NCBI GenBank assembly: GCA_902790325.1
Contig: CADARP010000026.1
Span: forward strand, 1 to 37,063
Origin: Oscillospiraceae bacterium
Lineage (GTDB): Bacteria > Bacillota > Clostridia > Oscillospirales > Acutalibacteraceae
Direction: 5' to 3'
DNA length: 37,063 nucleotides
Shown in pieces: positions 1 to 7,917 of this stretch. Under the pieces are notes generated by a model. It searched no databases, was not told the origin of the DNA, and worked only from the letters and a program-made list of their open reading frames with translations. Every line of letters begins with the position of its first letter. The first letter of the stretch is position 1. The position numbers were made by a program, and so were the translations under genes.

Positions 1-37
1 CACATCCGTTCGGCACCTTCCCCCAAGGGAAGGCAAA
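1..37. repeat. Dispersed-repeat-like hairpin fragment at the window edge
   Basis: The bases near 16-35 form a perfect short inverted repeat (CCTTCCC, CCAA loop, GGGAAGG), flanked by a CATCCGTTCGGCA-like segment. This resembles, from memory, a short palindromic repeat scattered between genes in many Oscillospiraceae genomes. It lies beyond the 3' end of the ABC transporter gene and could also act as a weak terminator, but no T-run follows it on the minus strand. The element is cut by the window edge, so its full extent is unknown. Confidence 0.35.
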
Positions 38-103
38 TGTGCGGAACACTTTACTTGGGTTATTCTTTTTTATCGTTCTGCACGGAAAACCGTGAAGAGC
101 GAA

Positions 104-3100
104 TTATTCTGTCCGCAGCGCTTCGACCGGGTCTCGCTTCGCCGCATAGCGCGAGGGGATCAACCCGGCAAACATCGTCAGCAGCACGCTGATCACGATG
201 AGCGCGATCGCGCCGCCGACCGGCAGACGGGAAACATTCGAGATGTCGACCAGCGCCTTGATGACGATATTGGCAGGTATATTCAGCAGTATTGTCACCA
301 GTATGCCGATCACGCCCGCCGCAAGTCCCACGATCAGCGTCTCGGCATTGAACACGCGGGAAATGTCGCGCTTGGACGCGCCGATCGAACGCAGGATGCC
401 GATCTCCTTCGTGCGCTCCAGGACGGAGATGTAGGTGATGATGCCGATCATGATCGACGACACCACCAGCGAGATCGCCACGAACGCGATCAGCACGTAG
501 GACACGACATTGATGATCGTCGTCACCGAGGACAGGAAGATGCCGATATAGTCGGTGTAATTGATGACGCCCTCTTCCTTGTCCGCGTCGCGCATGGACT
601 GATTGTATGCCTCGATGATCGCGGACAGTTCCTCTTTCGCCTGGAAATCAACGGGATAGAGGTTGATGCGGTCGGGATCGTCGGGGTCCGCGACGCCGAG
701 GATCTTCTTGTTGGCTGCCAGATTCTCCGCCGCTTCGATCTGCGGCTCCGGCGGCAGTTCGGGCTCCGGCTCTGTTTCCGGCTCTTTCGGCGTTTCGTCG
801 CTCTTCTTTTCGTCCGGCTTCTCTTCCGCGGTTTCGGATGCCGTTTCGCCTTCCCCGTCCGCGGCAGTCGTCGTTTCATCCGCCGGCTTCGTCATCAGCT
901 CCGCCGGCAGTTCCGCTTCGAGCGCCGACGTGTCGCCGGTGATCATCGCCGTCAGCATGGCGAGCTTCTGGTCGCGGTTCATCAAAAGGATATACGAGTA
1001 CGCCTGATCGCCGCTGATCTTGCCGACGCCCGGTACTTCATAGTTTTCCAAAAGACGGTCCAGCATATCCGTCATCTGCTTGCGTTCGCGCAGCGTGCGC
1101 GTGTTTTTCAGGAACAGATCGAGGAATTCGAGCATGGATTCGCGGTCTTCCTCCGGTATCTTTTCCTCGATATAGGCGCGGATCTCGTCCTCGGTCATGG
1201 CTTTCGTATCCGCGACGGGCGTCACGGACGGCGATTGCGCCGCGGCAAGGTTCCCAACCGTCGGATGCAGCGCCGACGCAGAGACGGACGCCGCCGTTTT
1301 TGCCGGCGCAGTCGTCGGTTCCTCGGCTTCTTTTGCCTTTTTTTCGTTCTCCTGTTTCTTCGCGCGCTCCGCCAGCGCCTGTTTTTCTTCGACGTCCTTG
1401 AAGGTGAGACCCGTGAAAATATCGACGTCCGGCTGCGCAAGCTGTGCCTTGACGATCTCGCGCTTGGCCGTTTCCGAAACGAGATAATCCGTCAGTGCGT
1501 GCGTGTAGCCGACCGCACCGGTGATGGACGTCGCCGTCGCTTCCTCGTCCGGACGCACGATGCCGACGATCTTCAGTTTGACGCCGTTCTGCACGAGCTC
1601 GGTCATGTAGTTGTCCTCGAACCGCATGTCCTCCCACTCGCCGGTGTCTGCGTTCTTCGCGTAATAATCCGCGGGCAGCACGAGCGAAAACTCCGTCTGC
1701 AGAATCTCGTCGTAGGTGAAGGACGCCTCTTTCGTCTCGACCGTCTGGCCGTTCTGCTGCATGAGCGCGGAGATCGTGTCGAGCAGTTCCTCCTGGTCGA
1801 GCAGACCGAGCGAGTACAGCGCGATGTCGGTGATCTCGTTGTTGGTATCCAGAACCAACACCAGCTCGTCATATGCCGACGGCCATTTGCCCGCAACAAC
1901 GTCGTACTGCGAGTCGAGCATTTCGGGGTTTTCGATCATCTCCGTCCAGATCCCGACGCCGCGCATGGATGACATCGACATCCAACTGTTCATCTGCGAG
2001 GAATCGCCGCCCATGCCGTAGCTGCCCATCAGATCGGTCAGCACGTTGTCTGGTGACAACTGTACAACGCCGTCCGACACGTCCGACTTGTAGATATTCA
2101 GGTCGATGCTGTACCCGTACTGCGGCGGCGTACTCAGCTTTTCCAGAACGCCGTTTGCGGGATCTTCGATGTATTTTTTGAACGACGCCAGATCGTTGGT
2201 CGTTACGTCGGAGGAAAACACGTCCATCATTCCGGTGATGACGGGATTGGAGTAGACCCTGTCCATCTCGTGCTCCGCCTTCTGCGCTTTTTTCGCCATC
2301 GACTCCAGAAGGCTCGTCACGTCGACCGTCTGTTTTTCGATCGACAGCGGGTAGGTGGACAGCGCGTCCTGCTGGACGTTGTCGATATAGACCTGGAAAC
2401 CGTTGGACAGCGACAGGATCAACGCGATGCCGATGATGCCGATGCTGCCCGCGAACGACGTCATGAACGTGCGCCCTTTTTTGGTCATCAGGTTGTTGGT
2501 GCTCAGGGACAGCGCCGTCCAGAAAGACATGGACGTGCGCGCTTTCTTCCTGCGCTTTTTCTCCGCTTTTTTCTGCGCGCGCTGTGCCTTCGGCTGCGGC
2601 TCGGCCGTTTCCTGCTCGGTCTGTCCCTCATAGGGCGCGGTATCGTCCGTGACCTTTCCGTCCAGAAGCCGCACGATGCGCGTCGAATACTGCTCGGCAA
2701 GTTCGGGGTTGTGCGTGACCATGATGACCAGACGGTCCTGCGCGATCTCTTTCAGCAGCTCCATGATCTGCACGCTCGTCTCCGAATCGAGCGCGCCGGT
2801 CGGCTCGTCCGCCAGCAGGATCTCGGGATCGTTGACCAGCGCGCGCGCGATCGCCACGCGCTGCATCTGCCCGCCGGACATCTGGTTCGGTTTCTTGGAA
2901 AGCTGGTCGCCCAGTCCAACCTTGCCCAGCACTTCCCGCGCGCGCTTTCTGCGCTCCGATTTGGACACGCCGGACAGCGTCAACGCCAGCTCCACGTTGG
3001 ACAGCACGGTCTGGTGCGGGATGAGGTTGTAGCTCTGGAACACAAATCCGATCGAGTGGTTGCGGTAGCTGTCCCAGTCGGCGTCCTTGAATTCCTTAGT

Positions 3101-3304
3101 CGAGCGGCCGGAAATAGCCAGATCGCCGGAATCGTAGCGATCCAGTCCGCCGATGATGTTCAGCAGCGTCGTTTTGCCGCATCCGGACGGTCCGAGGACC
3201 GACACGAATTCGTTCTGCCGGAACGCGATATTCACACCGCGCAGCGCCTGCACTTCGACGCCGCCGGTTTTGTAGGTTTTGACTATGTCGGTGAGCTTCA
3301 GCAA
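104..3304 (-). CDS. ABC transporter, ATPase fused to FtsX-type permease (MacB-like)
   Basis: This 1066-residue protein combines an ATPase and a permease in one chain. The N-terminal ~230 residues carry Walker A (GPSGCGKTT), the signature MSGGQ, Walker B with ILLADEP and the following GALD, as in the LolD/MacB family. After a basic linker comes one transmembrane segment (around residues 285-305), a long extracytoplasmic region, and three C-terminal transmembrane segments with the FtsX-family signature RTKEIGILRSIGAS. MacB proteins are usually near 650 residues; the excess here is extracytoplasmic and includes acidic, Pro/Thr/Glu-rich stretches around residues 660-710 and 830-900. Such transporters act as mechanotransmission machines (peptide or antibiotic efflux, lipoprotein handling); the substrate is unknown. 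The start is TTG, chosen because AGGAGGG sits 7 nt upstream and the ATPase begins at once (MLKLTDIVKTY). It stands alone with its own promoter. Confidence 0.9.
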   Translation of the reverse strand: MLKLTDIVKTYKTGGVEVQALRGVNIAFRQNEFVSVLGPSGCGKTTLLNIIGGLDRYDSGDLAISGRSTKEFKDADWDSYRNHSIGFVFQSYNLIPHQTVLSNVELALTLSGVSKSERRKRAREVLGKVGLGDQLSKKPNQMSGGQMQRVAIARALVNDPEILLADEPTGALDSETSVQIMELLKEIAQDRLVIMVTHNPELAEQYSTRIVRLLDGKVTDDTAPYEGQTEQETAEPQPKAQRAQKKAEKKRRKKARTSMSFWTALSLSTNNLMTKKGRTFMTSFAGSIGIIGIALILSLSNGFQVYIDNVQQDALSTYPLSIEKQTVDVTSLLESMAKKAQKAEHEMDRVYSNPVITGMMDVFSSDVTTNDLASFKKYIEDPANGVLEKLSTPPQYGYSIDLNIYKSDVSDGVVQLSPDNVLTDLMGSYGMGGDSSQMNSWMSMSSMRGVGIWTEMIENPEMLDSQYDVVAGKWPSAYDELVLVLDTNNEITDIALYSLGLLDQEELLDTISALMQQNGQTVETKEASFTYDEILQTEFSLVLPADYYAKNADTGEWEDMRFEDNYMTELVQNGVKLKIVGIVRPDEEATATSITGAVGYTHALTDYLVSETAKREIVKAQLAQPDVDIFTGLTFKDVEEKQALAERAKKQENEKKAKEAEEPTTAPAKTAASVSASALHPTVGNLAAAQSPSVTPVADTKAMTEDEIRAYIEEKIPEEDRESMLEFLDLFLKNTRTLRERKQMTDMLDRLLENYEVPGVGKISGDQAYSYILLMNRDQKLAMLTAMITGDTSALEAELPAELMTKPADETTTAADGEGETASETAEEKPDEKKSDETPKEPETEPEPELPPEPQIEAAENLAANKKILGVADPDDPDRINLYPVDFQAKEELSAIIEAYNQSMRDADKEEGVINYTDYIGIFLSSVTTIINVVSYVLIAFVAISLVVSSIMIGIITYISVLERTKEIGILRSIGASKRDISRVFNAETLIVGLAAGVIGILVTILLNIPANIVIKALVDISNVSRLPVGGAIALIVISVLLTMFAGLIPSRYAAKRDPVEALRTE

Positions 3305-3339
3305 AGGGTTGCCCTCCTGTTTCCTTCTTTTACCAAATC

Positions 3340-3368
3340 AGTATACCCCGCTTGCGGCAGGAAGTCAA
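3340..3368 (-). promoter_or_regulatory. Sigma-A-type promoter of the ABC transporter gene
   Basis: On the minus strand TTGACT and TATACT are separated by exactly 17 nt. The -10 box ends about 35 nt upstream of the TTG start, so the leader is short. Both boxes differ from consensus at one position. Confidence 0.75.
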
Positions 3369-3460
3369 CCGAACGCGGCAGAAATTCACACACCATTCAT
3401 AAAGCCTTGCGAAAAAGGTTCATCACGGAAAACTTGGGGATCGTGCAAACAAGAAGTACT

Positions 3461-3546
3461 GTCATTGCGAAGGGCCGAAGGGGCTGCGGCAATCTCAACC
3501 GGATGCCGGTAAAAAGTAACACCTTCACCGGCATCTGTGCGATGAC
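3461..3546. repeat. Imperfect palindromic intergenic repeat (MITE/REP-like)
   Basis: An outer imperfect inverted repeat (GTCATTGC at 3461-3468 against GCGATGAC at 3539-3546) encloses an inner perfect one (GATGCCGGT at 3502-3510 against ACCGGCATC at 3527-3535). The left half, GTCATTGCGAAGGGCC then GCGGCAATCTC, resembles dispersed palindromic repeats found between genes in many bacteria. It occupies most of the 340-bp gap between the ABC transporter and the SpoIID-like gene; no gene was seen in that gap. Confidence 0.4.
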
Positions 3547-3585
3547 ACCGGAAAACGGAATCCTCCAACTTTCCGTGAGAGCGCG

Positions 3586-3621
3586 AAAAAAGAACGAACC
3601 GATCGACCGACCGGCTCGTTC
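3586..3621 (-). terminator. Intrinsic terminator after the SpoIID-like gene
   Basis: On the minus strand a 10-bp stem (GAACGAGCCG with CGGTTCGTTC, one G-U pair) encloses a 10-nt loop and is followed by six T. It lies about 23 nt past the stop codon and closes the nifS-thiI-cinA-sortase operon. Confidence 0.85.
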
Positions 3622-3644
3622 CGTGCAGTATATTGTTTTTTCGC

Positions 3645-6266
3645 TTACGCGACGGTGAAACTGAAGCAGTGGGACCGCAGTCCGGGCGTGCCGCTCTTGC
3701 GGTAGCTGTTGAAGATCGTGCGGAACGTGTTGCCGTTCATCGTCTTGTCGCCCACGCGGATATTCGTCACATAGCCGACATTGCCGCGCGCGCCGTCGTG
3801 CGCGAGGATCTCGATCCAGTCCGAAGGATCGTCGGACAGGGTGATCTTCTTGCTGGGATTTGCGCGGTTGTACGCGTCGATCAGCTCCTTGAAATCCTTT
3901 GCGCTGATGGAGCAGGTAGTCACGCTGACCGTTTCGATGCTTTCCACGCCGCCCGCAAGATACGGAACGGTGCCGCCCCAGACGGACGCCGCGCTGGTCG
4001 TCTTGCCGGCAGAGCTGGCATAGAACTGCGCAACGATGGGACTGCCGTTGTAGGCCAGATACTCGCCGAGCACGCTCTTGACTGCCGAACGCACCAGCGG
4101 GGACAGCTTGCTGTCCGCCAGCGTGGAGCAGGCAACGGACGAGGACGAGAGCGTGTACTTATATGCCTTCATGAACGAATACACCGCGACAGCCTGCGCT
4201 TTCAGCGCCTCTTCGTCGCCGCTCTTGCAGTAACCGCCGATCTCCTGCTGCACGACGCGGATCATGAAATCCTCCGTGTCGCGGACCTTGCCGCCGTACG
4301 TCATGGTCGCGGGCGGCTTCTCACGCGTGAGGGTCGTTCCGGGATAATAATGCGCCAGGATGTTGCGATAGCCCCAGCCCTGACGGGAATACGCCAATGC
4401 CCCGAGCTGACTCATGCCCACGCCGTGGCCGTAGCCGTAAACGGTGAAGTTGAATTGGGCGTTTTCTTTGTCGACCGGCCCCTTGAACAGGGAGAGCAGC
4501 TTTGCGGGAGCGGTCGTCGCCGCTGCCGTGGTCGCTTCTTCCGCGGCCTTCTTTGCCGCTTCTTCCTGCTCCGGAGCGGTTTCCTTCGCTTTCACCGTTG
4601 CCGGAGAAGCCGTAATCGCACGCGAATCTCTCGTCGGCGCTTCGGTCTCGGTTTCGGGCTCGTCCGCGGCCGCGGATTTCGGCGCGGCGGTCGTGGTCGT
4701 TGTGGTTGTCGTCGTAGTCGTTGTCGTAGTCGTAGTCGTTGTGGTCGTCGTGGTCGTCGCTGCCGTTGTCTCGGCCGCCGTCGTTTCGGCTGCGGTCGTC
4801 GTCTCGGGCACCGTCTTCGTTTCGCTCGCGGCCTTCACCACGCTCGCAACATAGGGTTTAACGTCCAGGCCGTACGACTGCGGCGCGGGCGTTTCGATAA
4901 AAGCAGCCGTCTGCCGAACCGCTTCTTCGGCAGGGTCTGCCGTTCCGAACAGAGAAAGATCCACATCCACGGCCTCGTAAGACGCTTCCGTTTCCGGCTC
5001 CGTCTCGGCCTCCTGCACGAACCACTCGGTCAGCGGTTCAGTCGGATCTTCGACCTGTACGACGGCGGCAGCCGCGTCCGTCGTGTGCACGCCGTCAAAG
5101 AAGGCGGCGACTTCGTCCTTGAAATAGAAACCGATCAGCACGCACAGAATCAGCGCGATCACAATGCAGACTGCGATCTGGATCGCGGTGCTGCGCTTGC
5201 GCTTCTGGTTTGCCTGCGCGGCCTGCGCGCTTTCCTCATACAGCTTCAGCGGTTTTACGTTGGCGTCGTCGGGCGGGAACGCCTCGCCGTCGGCGTAATC
5301 CTGCAGCATCGTATACAGCGTATCGGTCGCAAGCGCCACCAGGTCGCCCGTCGACATACCGGGCTGCGCGGTGATCTTGCGTACGTTGGCAAATTCGCCG
5401 TCGGTCAGCGCCACGTTCAGGAACATTTCCTTGGAGTCCATGCCCACGGAATAGATGTTGGAGATCGCCGCGCCGAGGGACGTACCGATCTCTTTGCGCG
5501 CCGCATCCGCAAGGCACGCAATGCGCTCCATGACCGACGCGCGGCTGGAGGGATCGTCCTTGGTCACGGCGGGAATGAACGACTCGCCGAAGGTCGGGTT
5601 GCTGCGCACGCCGTTCTGGATGAATACATTGGTCTCGGTCGACGCGAACGCCACCGTCAGATTGCGCGCGGACAGCAGATCCGCCGTCTCGGCAAAGCGC
5701 TCGTTGTTGTCCGGAATGTCAAGCTGCACCGGCGCGGGCTGCGCGGGTTTGGTTTCCGGCTGCGGTTTTTCCGCCGCGGTGTGCTGCGAAAAATAGGCTG
5801 TGACGCCGTTGGCCACGATCTCCTGCATGCGTCCCGCCTCGAGCGGCAGATACAGAAGCGTCTGCTTGCCGCTGCGCATGGCAAAGCCGGAGTACAATCC
5901 GTCCGACGTCAGGAAAACGGCGGCGTTCTTCGGCATGAGCGCATGCGCCTTTGCCGAGGTGTCCGGCGCCGAAACCTCCTGCCGGATCACAGAGATCACG
6001 GCCGGACAGATCTCGCTCTTGAGTCCCAGAGCCTTGAGCATATTCCATTTCTGTTCCAGAAACGCGCCTTCGTCCGCAGCCGCGACAATCACGTCGGCGC
6101 GGCGGAACATCTCGCGCATTTCACCAAAAAATGACTTTGTATCGTCCAGCACGCGGAACGGCGCGACCTGCGCACCGAGCTGCTGGAACGCGTCCTCCGC
6201 GATCTGCTGCGCGCGGACGTCTGCCGACGCGTAATTCTTGACGATCGCTATACATTCAACTTTCAC
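3645..6266 (-). CDS. Membrane-anchored SpoIID/LytB-type protein with degenerate CinA-like N-terminus
   Basis: This 873-residue protein has three parts. Residues 1-330 are cytoplasmic and follow the CinA pattern: a MoaB-like half (residues 30-75 and 104-160, e.g. SGFAM..GK..LLYLPLEAGRMQEI) and a second half (194-300) resembling the CinA amidase domain, but without the TGGLGPT and ESCTAG motifs. Residues 361-383 are a transmembrane helix. Residues 384-600 are an acidic Thr/Glu/Ala-rich linker with a run of more than 20 threonines near 504. The C-terminal ~270 residues are a SpoIID/LytB domain, a family that includes peptidoglycan lytic transglycosylases: GYGHGVGMSQ (from 611), YYPGT, a glutamate at 675 in the position of the known catalytic Glu, and EALKAQAVA (686-694). 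That order is the reverse of SpoIID, implying circular permutation. Start is GTG with GGGAGG 7 nt upstream. It is last in the operon. Confidence 0.8.
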   Translation of the reverse strand: MKVECIAIVKNYASADVRAQQIAEDAFQQLGAQVAPFRVLDDTKSFFGEMREMFRRADVIVAAADEGAFLEQKWNMLKALGLKSEICPAVISVIRQEVSAPDTSAKAHALMPKNAAVFLTSDGLYSGFAMRSGKQTLLYLPLEAGRMQEIVANGVTAYFSQHTAAEKPQPETKPAQPAPVQLDIPDNNERFAETADLLSARNLTVAFASTETNVFIQNGVRSNPTFGESFIPAVTKDDPSSRASVMERIACLADAARKEIGTSLGAAISNIYSVGMDSKEMFLNVALTDGEFANVRKITAQPGMSTGDLVALATDTLYTMLQDYADGEAFPPDDANVKPLKLYEESAQAAQANQKRKRSTAIQIAVCIVIALILCVLIGFYFKDEVAAFFDGVHTTDAAAAVVQVEDPTEPLTEWFVQEAETEPETEASYEAVDVDLSLFGTADPAEEAVRQTAAFIETPAPQSYGLDVKPYVASVVKAASETKTVPETTTAAETTAAETTAATTTTTTTTTTTTTTTTTTTTTTTAAPKSAAADEPETETEAPTRDSRAITASPATVKAKETAPEQEEAAKKAAEEATTAAATTAPAKLLSLFKGPVDKENAQFNFTVYGYGHGVGMSQLGALAYSRQGWGYRNILAHYYPGTTLTREKPPATMTYGGKVRDTEDFMIRVVQQEIGGYCKSGDEEALKAQAVAVYSFMKAYKYTLSSSSVACSTLADSKLSPLVRSAVKSVLGEYLAYNGSPIVAQFYASSAGKTTSAASVWGGTVPYLAGGVESIETVSVTTCSISAKDFKELIDAYNRANPSKKITLSDDPSDWIEILAHDGARGNVGYVTNIRVGDKTMNGNTFRTIFNSYRKSGTPGLRSHCFSFTVA

Positions 6267-6342
6267 AGTTCAACCTCCCATATCCGTCCGTGCTTCCGTG
6301 AAGCGCGGAATCGTCCGGTTCCGTTACAGTGAAAACGCGTGC

Positions 6343-7905
6343 TTACGCGTTCGGTATCCATTTTGCCGCATTGGCGTAAGGGTTGGAGATCCCTTTTCTC
6401 TGGTAGTACTTGTCGGGATAGCGCGGATTGTTGTTGGCGACCGCTTTGGAGACGTCCACTTCCGCGGATTCGCCGTCGCGCACCAGACGGCCGACGACGA
6501 CCAGTCTCTCCGAGCTGAAATCATACGCGCATGTAGAGAGCGTCAACAGCTTGTCCGTCGGCAGGATGTCGACGCCGGTGGAGTACAGCTTGCGCTGATC
6601 CAGCTCGGCGATGTACTCTCTGCGTTCGTTGTCGTCCTTGAGCTGGGTGAAGATGTAGTCGAAGTACCAGCCGGAGTCGTCGTAGTTGGAATCGGTCAGG
6701 AACACGGCATAAATCTTAAAGGTATAGTCCGCGTACATCGTCTCCAGATGGATCAGCGGCGCCTTCTTGAAACCGTCGATCTTGCGGTACTTTTCCAGTT
6801 CGCCGAAAACCAGATCGTCGTATTCCATATTGTGGCCGAAAATGCTGGTGTTGTCGTCCAGTGCGGCGTACGTGTTCTTGAAGTTGACGAACGGGCAGCC
6901 GTACTTGGTCGTCTCGCCGAAGAAGTTGCGGCGCAGATATTTCTTGTTGTCCTTGCCCTGCACGACCGGCGTCGAAACACCGGTGCCGGGGATCTCGAGA
7001 TAGCCGTAGAAATCCTGGTTGGCCGCATAGAACTGCGCCAGATCGTACCGCGCGCCGTTCGGCAGCTCGGTATCGCCGTAGGCCGCCTTGAAGGACTCCG
7101 CGTCGCTGACGGGCTTCGTCAGCAGATCGCCGATCTTGGACTGACGTTCCTTCTCGATCGCAGGCTGGATCAGGTATGTATTGGCGATGATGCCCAGACA
7201 GACGACCACAACGACCATCGAGACCAGGAACAGCACCTTGCGGAAGATCTCGAACGTGCTGTCGTTCTTTTGCGGCAGCAGAGAACGCTTGCGCTTTTTC
7301 CGGGTCTGCGGCGCCGGTTTTGCGGTCGGCCTTCTCGCCGGCTGCGGCGCGGGATTGTCGCGCTGCGTTTCGGCGGCGCGGCGCACCGTATCCGCGGAAT
7401 AGATCTGCGTGTGCTGCTCGCCGGACGCCGCCTGCTCCACCGCATCGGCAAAGCTCGACTGCACTCCGTCCAACTGATCCAGCGACAGGTTGAACGCATC
7501 CTCTTCGGACTCGGCGCGCACGGCCTCGGCCTCCTCGGCCTCCATCGCCTGCTGCACGGATTCGGCAAAAGAAAGATGCTGCTCGGCCTGCTCGCGGTCG
7601 GAGTAGGAATAGATGTCCTCCATCTCCTGAACCGGTTCCGCAGCCGGGATCTCGGGTTCGGGCTCCGCGGTCGGCGTATCCACGGCGGGATCGTCGGGAT
7701 CGATGCTCTGGAACTCCTTGAGCAGCGTGTCGAAATCCGACGTCAGATCCTGCAGGGAATCGCTGTAAAGCTGCTCGAGGAACGCATCCGACGAACCGTC
7801 GCCGGAAACGCTGTCAAGGAACTCGTTGATATCCTCGTCGGACGACGTGCCGGAAAAACCCGGGTCGTCCTGCGGAATGTTGGTATTTCTCTCGTCGTTA
7901 CTCAA
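6343..7905 (-). CDS. Class B-like sortase with long acidic cytoplasmic N-terminus
   Basis: A 520-residue membrane-anchored cysteine transpeptidase. The sortase domain (about residues 285-475) has the catalytic histidine in FGHNMEYDD (H358), the catalytic cysteine in TLSTC (C459) and an arginine in SSERLVVVGR (R467). The long segment between H and C, with a helical insertion, matches class B enzymes. Residues 1-205 form an acidic, Ala/Glu/Asp-rich region ending in a Lys/Arg cluster, followed by a transmembrane helix (222-246), so about 220 residues face the cytoplasm; most sortases have only a short tail there. Its role would be anchoring surface proteins or building a polymer. The start is TTG: AAGGAGG lies 7 nt upstream and overlaps the TAA of the preceding sortase gene (12-nt gap). 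No LPxTG-type substrate was recognised in this window. Confidence 0.88.
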   Translation of the reverse strand: MSNDERNTNIPQDDPGFSGTSSDEDINEFLDSVSGDGSSDAFLEQLYSDSLQDLTSDFDTLLKEFQSIDPDDPAVDTPTAEPEPEIPAAEPVQEMEDIYSYSDREQAEQHLSFAESVQQAMEAEEAEAVRAESEEDAFNLSLDQLDGVQSSFADAVEQAASGEQHTQIYSADTVRRAAETQRDNPAPQPARRPTAKPAPQTRKKRKRSLLPQKNDSTFEIFRKVLFLVSMVVVVVCLGIIANTYLIQPAIEKERQSKIGDLLTKPVSDAESFKAAYGDTELPNGARYDLAQFYAANQDFYGYLEIPGTGVSTPVVQGKDNKKYLRRNFFGETTKYGCPFVNFKNTYAALDDNTSIFGHNMEYDDLVFGELEKYRKIDGFKKAPLIHLETMYADYTFKIYAVFLTDSNYDDSGWYFDYIFTQLKDDNERREYIAELDQRKLYSTGVDILPTDKLLTLSTCAYDFSSERLVVVGRLVRDGESAEVDVSKAVANNNPRYPDKYYQRKGISNPYANAAKWIPNA

Positions 7906-7917
7906 CTCTACCCCTCC

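Noticed and set aside
92-1972. Long open frame on plus opposite the ABC transporter, and similar long shadows opposite SpoIID-like, sortase and radical SAM genes
   Set aside because: They are Arg/His/Asp-rich antisense frames produced by GC-rich codon use, without ribosome binding sites or recognisable domains.
6331-6355. Hairpin AACGCGT/ACGCGTT overlapping the stop codon of the long sortase gene as an internal terminator
   Set aside because: The stem is short and only two or three T follow, so termination is doubtful and the SpoIID-like gene probably stays in the operon.
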